This document shows, piece by piece, positions 6,167 to 9,739 of a stretch of DNA of 9,739 nt. The notes beneath the pieces are model-generated. The model was not told the origin of the DNA and made no database searches. It was given only the letters and a program-made list of their open reading frames with translations. The stretch comes from Candidatus Zhuqueibacterota bacterium. GTDB taxonomy: Bacteria > Zhuqueibacterota > Zhuqueibacteria > Zhuqueibacterales > Zhuqueibacteraceae. Positions within the stretch are counted from its first letter, which is position 1, and every line of letters begins with the position of its first letter. The position numbers were made by a program, and so were the translations under genes. The DNA is taken from assembly GCA_013361015.1 (NCBI GenBank), contig JABWAN010000123.1, positions 1-9,739 of the forward strand. The letters are read 5' to 3'.

Positions 6167-6604
6167 TTATTGAGAGCGTTCGACGTGCAAACGGCACCAC
6201 GCATACAAAGCGTCATAGACGACAAATTGCGCGTGCAAATTAGCGTGGTCATCCGGCAGCAATATGCCGAAGCCAGTGGCGATCGCCTCCAATCCCGGCG
6301 CCAGTTCGTCGGTGTTCAACTCCGACGCAATGTCCGCGGCATGAACGATCTTCGCTAGACGCTGCAAAGCAGGGTCGGTCAATTCATACTTTTCGATAAT
6401 TGTCTCAAACGAGCATTTGTCGTTATAATGTCCAAGCTCGACGCCCGGCGTATCGAACGGTATTGCGCCGGTTTCGGCTGCGACGTGATCAATCTGATTC
6501 TTGGGTACGAACAAAAACTTCGCATCGGAATCCACGAAGCGCTTAATGAGCCAGGGACAGGCGACGCGATCGACATGGACGTGTGAGCGTGTGACCCAGA
6601 GCAT
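6167..6604 (-). CDS. Stand-alone ChrB C-terminal-domain protein (chromate-resistance related)
   Basis: The 145-residue protein matches the C-terminal domain of chromate-resistance protein ChrB over its whole length. Signature motifs in order are 'VDRVACPWLIKRF' (11-23), 'FVP' (32-34), 'PGVELGH' (53-59), 'CSFE' (64-67), 'HAAD' (88-91), 'LPDDH' (116-120) and 'VVYDALYAWC' (128-137). The conserved Cys, His and Asp residues suggest metal or oxyanion binding, or an unproven catalytic role. Full-length ChrB has an additional N-terminal regulatory domain, which is absent here, and no ChrA transporter is present. Start: ATG 6604 has GGAG six bases upstream; the earlier in-frame ATG 6616 has no such site and overlaps that ribosome site. 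No signal peptide, so cytoplasmic. The MFS gene follows after 16 bases, indicating an operon. The protein may be a sensor or accessory for that exporter. Confidence 0.9.
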   Translation of the reverse strand: MLWVTRSHVHVDRVACPWLIKRFVDSDAKFLFVPKNQIDHVAAETGAIPFDTPGVELGHYNDKCSFETIIEKYELTDPALQRLAKIVHAADIASELNTDELAPGLEAIATGFGILLPDDHANLHAQFVVYDALYAWCRLHVERSQ

Positions 6605-6644
6605 ACTCTTCTCCATAGTTGAAAAAGCGTCATTACAAAAAATG

Positions 6645-6742
6645 TCACTGCGCCTCTTCTCGTTTTGTCATCCCGCAGTGAACTCCTCGGCGCTAGGCAC
6701 AGTGCTAATACCGGGGAAGTTCCCTCCACGATGACAGCACTG
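6645..6742. repeat. Interleaved inverted repeats, possible REP/MITE-like relic
   Basis: Three symmetric elements overlap in the 155-base spacer between the M20 hydrolase and the ChrB-like gene. TCACTGCG (6645-6652) pairs with CGCAGTGA (6674-6681). TGTCATC (6666-6672) pairs with GATGACA (6730-6736), bounding a 71-base unit. Inside the unit, CCTCGG and CCGGGG can pair with one G-T wobble around a GCAC-A-GTGC core, and GGGAA-G-TTCCC lies at 6714-6724. Short unit ends of the GTCATC/GATGAC type are common in dispersed bacterial palindromic repeats. There is no ORF or transposase. It could equally be an operator or leader structure for the ChrB/MFS unit, which starts 41 bases beyond the first arm. 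Confidence 0.45.
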
Positions 6743-6759
6743 AGGGGCTGTGAACGGAG

Positions 6760-7905
6760 CTATTGAAAAGCGCAAAACCTTCGCGCCAACTCCACAAGCG
6801 CATCGCGGCAGGCGAGCACTTCAGTAATGTGCACGTATTCTTCAATGCTGTGCAAGCCCGCGCCGCCGGGACCGAAGATAACGGTTGGGATTCCGGCCTC
6901 GCCGAGAATCGCAGCATCAGTCCAAAACGTCAAGCCGCCGCGCGCAGTTTTATGACCGAGGCGATGCAGTACTTCTTCCAATAAGTTTGGCAGCGCATGT
7001 TGCGGCGCAATCTCATATGATGAGCGTTCGAAACTCAACTTTGCTTTGCCTTCGAACTCGTGATCTTCTGCGCGGAGAGCATTCAAAATGTTTTCCGCTT
7101 CGCGCCATGCCGTGGCGCCGTTTTCGCCGTTGATGGTGCGCCTTTCCGCCTGCAACACACAGTGATCCGGATACACGCTTAACTCTCGCCCGCCGTTGAT
7201 GAGGGAAGCGTGCAATGAGGCGGTGCCCAATATTGGATGCGGCGGCTTCGCTTGCAGCACGCGATCCAATTCTTCCAAACGAGCGAGCACGCGCCCCATT
7301 CTAAAAATCGCATCGCGGCCTTCGCGCGGGCGGCTGCCATGCGCCGCGCGTCCCGTGGTTTCAATCTCCAGCCACGCGAAGCCTTTGTGGCCGACGCCGA
7401 TCATCAGATCCGTTGGCTCGGTGACGACCGCGGCATCCGCATGCCATTTCTGCACGAGCGCTTCTGCGCCGATACTCGCGTATTCTTCGTCAACCACACC
7501 CGCAACGAGCACTCTTCCTGCGTGCAATCCACCGGTGGCAGCGAGCACGCGCGCGGCGCCAATCATAGCAGCAACGCCGCCTTTCATGTCTTGCGCGCCG
7601 CGGCCGTAGAGCTTGCCGTCGCGTTCAAACGGCGCGAAGGGTGAAGTCATTCCGGTCACACCAACCGTATCGATATGGCCACACAACATGAGTGTGCGCC
7701 CGGGTGTGCGGCCTTCCAAAATACCGACAACGTTGGGCCGGCCCGGAGCAACCTCGTCAAGCTCAACGCGCATGCCGAGGCCGCGCATTTCGTCAGCGAG
7801 CACATTGGCAATTCTCCCTTCGCCCGCAGCGCCAGGAACGAGCGATGGGTTGATCGAATCGATGGCTACAAGATCGTGCAGCAGTTTTACAGTTGGGTCC
7901 GTCAT
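6760..7905 (-). CDS. M20-family metallohydrolase (ArgE/DapE-type deacylase or peptidase)
   Basis: The 381-residue cytoplasmic enzyme has the full M20 two-zinc active site: 'CGHIDTV' with metal ligand His77 and catalytic-site Asp79, 'GRGAQDMKGG' with bridging Asp106, 'VVDEEY' with general base Glu140 and ligand Glu141, 'VVTEPTD' with Glu163, and C-terminal 'GLHSIEEYV' with His352. His189 in 'AAHGSRP' marks the dimerisation (lid) domain. These residues assign it to enzymes hydrolysing N-acyl amino acids or small peptides (acetylornithine deacetylase, succinyl-diaminopimelate desuccinylase and relatives). The exact substrate cannot be fixed because ArgE, DapE and dipeptidase members share these motifs, and no arginine or lysine biosynthesis gene is adjacent. 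Length is normal. The start at ATG 7905 keeps the expected N-terminus ('LLHDLVAIDSINPSL') but has no visible ribosome site; the preceding bases are AT-rich. It lies 135 bases downstream of the co-directional PLP enzyme gene. Confidence 0.92.
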   Translation of the reverse strand: MTDPTVKLLHDLVAIDSINPSLVPGAAGEGRIANVLADEMRGLGMRVELDEVAPGRPNVVGILEGRTPGRTLMLCGHIDTVGVTGMTSPFAPFERDGKLYGRGAQDMKGGVAAMIGAARVLAATGGLHAGRVLVAGVVDEEYASIGAEALVQKWHADAAVVTEPTDLMIGVGHKGFAWLEIETTGRAAHGSRPREGRDAIFRMGRVLARLEELDRVLQAKPPHPILGTASLHASLINGGRELSVYPDHCVLQAERRTINGENGATAWREAENILNALRAEDHEFEGKAKLSFERSSYEIAPQHALPNLLEEVLHRLGHKTARGGLTFWTDAAILGEAGIPTVIFGPGGAGLHSIEEYVHITEVLACRDALVELARRFCAFQ

Positions 7906-8040
7906 ATGGTATTATTCAATCACGAATGGTTTCTACTGAATCGCCCAAGCACTCGAATGTGCGCTCTTATGCGCGTTGATTAGCGCCTATTCGCGGTTGA
8001 GAAATTTGGTCGCGGGAGTAACTGCAATGCGGCGATGCTT

Positions 8041-9198
8041 CTATCCCTCCAAAGCCTGTTTGAAATCTTCGACCAAATCTGTCGTCGCTTCGATGCCCAC
8101 GGAAACACGCACCAGTTTATCCGAGATGCCGATGCGTTGGCGCTCCGCGGGCGCCATGCCGGAGTGCGAAGTTGTTGCCGGACGCGTTACCAACGTTTCA
8201 ACACCGCCGAGACTCGGGGCAACGAGGGGCAATTGCAGGCGTGCAACAAAACGCTCCGTCGCTGCGACGTCGCCTTTTAGCTCGAAGCTCATCATACCAC
8301 TGAAACCGCGAAAGAGTCTGCGCGCGCGGTCATGGTGCGGATGGCTCGGCAAGCCGGGATAGTTGACGCTCTCGACTTTGGGATGCGCCGCGAGAAACCG
8401 CGCGAGCTGTAAGGCGCTCTCGTTTTGATAGCGCACACGCAGCGCCAGCGTTTTCATGCCGCGGTGCAGCAGAAAACACGCGTGCGGATCGAGCGAACCG
8501 CCGAGATGATTGAGCAGGTGCGTGATCTTTTGAATCAAATCGGCGCGCCCGACCACGGCGCCGGCCACGAGGTCGGAATGGCCGTTCAAATATTTCGTGC
8601 AACTGTGCAGCGCCAAATCAAACCCGTGTGCGAGCGGATTGAAATTCACCGGTGAAGCGAACGTGTTGTCGATGAGCGAGATCAATCCGTGCGCCTTTGC
8701 GAACTTTACGGCGGCCTCCAAATCCGCGACTTGCAAAGTGGGATTGGTCATGGTTTCGACGTAGATGGCTTTGGTATTGGGCCGCAGACTTTTCTCCCAA
8801 GTTTGCGGCGCGTTGGCGTCGATCAAAGAATAGGACAGGCCCAAGCTCGAAAAATTCTTCGTAAGAAAATCGTGCGTGCCTCCATACAGACAATCTTGCG
8901 CAAGCAAATGGCCGCCGCCTTCGAGCAGAGTGAGGAGGCTCGTGGTGATGGCCGCCATGCCGCTCGCCGTGACCAGCGCAGCTTCGCCGCTTTCGAGCGC
9001 CGCCAGTTTTTTGTGCAACACTTCATGGTTCGGCGTGTTGTTCAAGCGGATGTATTTCAGATCGTGATAACTTTGCTCGCCGGAATAGAGGAACATCGCG
9101 GATTGATAGATCGGCAGACACACTGCACCGTTCACGCGCGGCGACGGCTCGCCCGCGTGGATGACTTGCGTTTCAATGTTGCGCCAGGAAGGATTCAT
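8041..9198 (-). CDS. Cys/Met-metabolism PLP enzyme (cystathionine gamma-synthase/lyase family)
   Basis: The 385-residue enzyme belongs to the fold-type I gamma-family of trans-sulfuration enzymes. Visible landmarks are 'TASGMAA' (77-83, phosphate binding), Tyr105 in 'CLYGGTHDF' (ring stacking), Asp177 in 'SLIDNTFASP' (pyridine nitrogen), the Schiff-base Lys202 in 'LHSCTKYLNGHSD', and the C-terminal 'APSLGGVETLVTRPATTSHS' with the substrate-carboxylate arginine. The usual 'YSRxxNPT' segment is 'YIRLNNTPNH' here, marking a distinct subgroup. Activity could be cystathionine gamma-synthase, gamma- or beta-lyase, or methionine gamma-lyase; sequence motifs alone do not separate them. The start is clear: ATG 9198 has GAGGAG five bases upstream. 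No signal peptide; tetrameric cytoplasmic enzyme by family. It is the first gene of the minus-strand run and is divergent from the ankyrin gene, with 173 bases between them. Confidence 0.93.
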   Translation of the reverse strand: MNPSWRNIETQVIHAGEPSPRVNGAVCLPIYQSAMFLYSGEQSYHDLKYIRLNNTPNHEVLHKKLAALESGEAALVTASGMAAITTSLLTLLEGGGHLLAQDCLYGGTHDFLTKNFSSLGLSYSLIDANAPQTWEKSLRPNTKAIYVETMTNPTLQVADLEAAVKFAKAHGLISLIDNTFASPVNFNPLAHGFDLALHSCTKYLNGHSDLVAGAVVGRADLIQKITHLLNHLGGSLDPHACFLLHRGMKTLALRVRYQNESALQLARFLAAHPKVESVNYPGLPSHPHHDRARRLFRGFSGMMSFELKGDVAATERFVARLQLPLVAPSLGGVETLVTRPATTSHSGMAPAERQRIGISDKLVRVSVGIEATTDLVEDFKQALEG

Positions 9199-9371
9199 TC
9201 GCTCTCCTCAATCAAATGGAATGGAAAAGATTTCGCGCTCTCGGCCAGAGGCTACACCAACCTATAGAATCCCGTTTCTCAAAGCAAGCGCTTTTAGCCG
9301 TGTAGATGCTCTGCAACGTTTGGCACGGGAATCCGTCTCTTCCCTCACAAACATTTTGAAAGGAAGAAAAC

Positions 9372-9739
9372 ATGTCGCACTCGCATGCGCTAGCGTTGAC
9401 GCGCAGAGATTTTTTTGCGCGCGCCACGACGTTGGCTTCGGGATTGATCGTGTTGCCGCAATTCTTGGGTGTGCAAGCGCCGCAACAAACTGCGCCGCCG
9501 CCGTTGAAAGGGGAGTTGGTAAAAGAGTTTGTAATTGCCGGTCACAACAATCTCGAGCGCGTAAAAGAAATGCTCATACAAGAACCCGGCTTGCTGAACG
9601 CAACTTGGGATTGGAAGGCAGGCGATTTCGAAAGCGCTCTCGGCGGCGCCGGACACATGGGCAGGAAGGATATCGCAAATTTTTTGCTCGAACAAGGCGC
9701 GCGTATGGATATTTTTGTGGCGGCCATGCTGGGCAAATT
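9372..9739 (+). CDS. Tat-exported ankyrin-repeat protein (3' end cut off by window)
   Basis: This is the first 122 codons of a gene that continues past the right edge. ATG 9372 is preceded by AGGA at a spacing of about seven bases. The N-terminus 'LTRRDFFARATTLASGLIVLP' carries a twin-arginine motif (T10-R11-R12-D-F-F) before a moderately hydrophobic stretch, so export of a folded protein through Tat is likely. After a short Gln/Pro linker, residues about 50-118 read as ankyrin helices: 'LVKEFVIAGHNNLERVKEML', then 'GHMGRKDIANFLLEQGAR' and 'FVAAMLG'. Ankyrin repeats mediate protein binding; the partner is unknown. The gene is divergent from the PLP enzyme gene. I could not find a convincing promoter in 9199-9371. 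Confidence 0.85.
   Translation, partial: MSHSHALALTRRDFFARATTLASGLIVLPQFLGVQAPQQTAPPPLKGELVKEFVIAGHNNLERVKEMLIQEPGLLNATWDWKAGDFESALGGAGHMGRKDIANFLLEQGARMDIFVAAMLGK

Noticed and set aside
5500..6243. 247-codon plus-strand frame opposite the MFS and ChrB-like genes
   Set aside because: It is very rich in charged residues, as expected for the antisense of a hydrophobic membrane protein, has no ribosome site, and overlaps two well-supported genes completely.
6680..6712. CTAGGCACAGTGCTAATAC, which resembles a strong constitutive promoter -10 region
   Set aside because: No acceptable -35 box is in register on the plus strand and no plus-strand gene follows; the similarity is partial and probably comes from the palindromic core of the repeat.
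9240..9300. TATAGG and TTGCTT boxes on the minus strand upstream of the PLP enzyme gene
   Set aside because: The spacer is only 15 bases and the -35 match is 3 of 6, too weak to call a promoter.

Overview
The window looks like a stretch of ordinary bacterial chromosome. The best guess at its origin is a member of the FCB superphylum, close to candidate phylum KSB1 or Calditrichota. The main clue is the secreted protein at the left edge: it combines DxNxNx/DxDxDG aspartate-rich loops, a 'GKKDFEGYR' fibronectin-like segment and 'NVG..L.D.YV.LW.D.VVRN' phrasing, which I associate with large surface proteins of that group. A secreted AgmX/PglI-domain protein and a Tat-type ankyrin protein fit the same picture. 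No rRNA, CRISPR array, intact tRNA, transposase or integrase is visible, and the taxonomic call is inference.

Layout. (1) 1-1590, minus: 3'-truncated secreted surface protein. (2) 1591-1801: divergent intergenic region with a good minus-strand promoter and a weak plus-strand one. (3) 1802-3046, plus: secreted S41 (CtpA-type) PDZ protease with the Ser/Lys dyad, but His where the third catalytic residue is usually Gln. (4) 3047-3312: convergent spacer with one weak terminator-like hairpin. (5) 3313-4587, minus: secreted protein ending in an AgmX/PglI domain. (6) 4588-4953: a 366-base region without a confident gene, holding the promoter of the previous gene, several inverted repeats and a tiny ORF behind an unusually complete Shine-Dalgarno sequence. 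(7) 4954-6604, minus: two-gene unit, a stand-alone ChrB C-terminal-domain protein followed 16 bases later by a 12-helix MFS transporter. (8) 6605-6759: spacer rich in interleaved inverted repeats, possibly a REP/MITE-like relic. (9) 6760-7905, minus: M20 (ArgE/DapE-type) metallohydrolase. (10) 8041-9198, minus: Cys/Met-metabolism PLP enzyme (cystathionine gamma-synthase family). (11) 9372-9739, plus: 5' part of a Tat-exported ankyrin-repeat protein.

How the genes fit together. The ChrB-like protein and the MFS pump plausibly form a small oxyanion or metal resistance unit, since ChrB domains are linked to chromate response and no ChrA is present here. The PLP enzyme and the M20 hydrolase are co-directional 135 bases apart and could both serve amino-acid metabolism. 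The S41 protease and the AgmX/PglI protein are convergent, so they are not an operon. I found no clear new multi-gene system. The points most worth a second look are the ChrB-C/MFS pairing, the structured spacers at 4672-4803 and 6645-6742, the S41 active-site variant, and the uncertain N-terminus of the left-edge protein.
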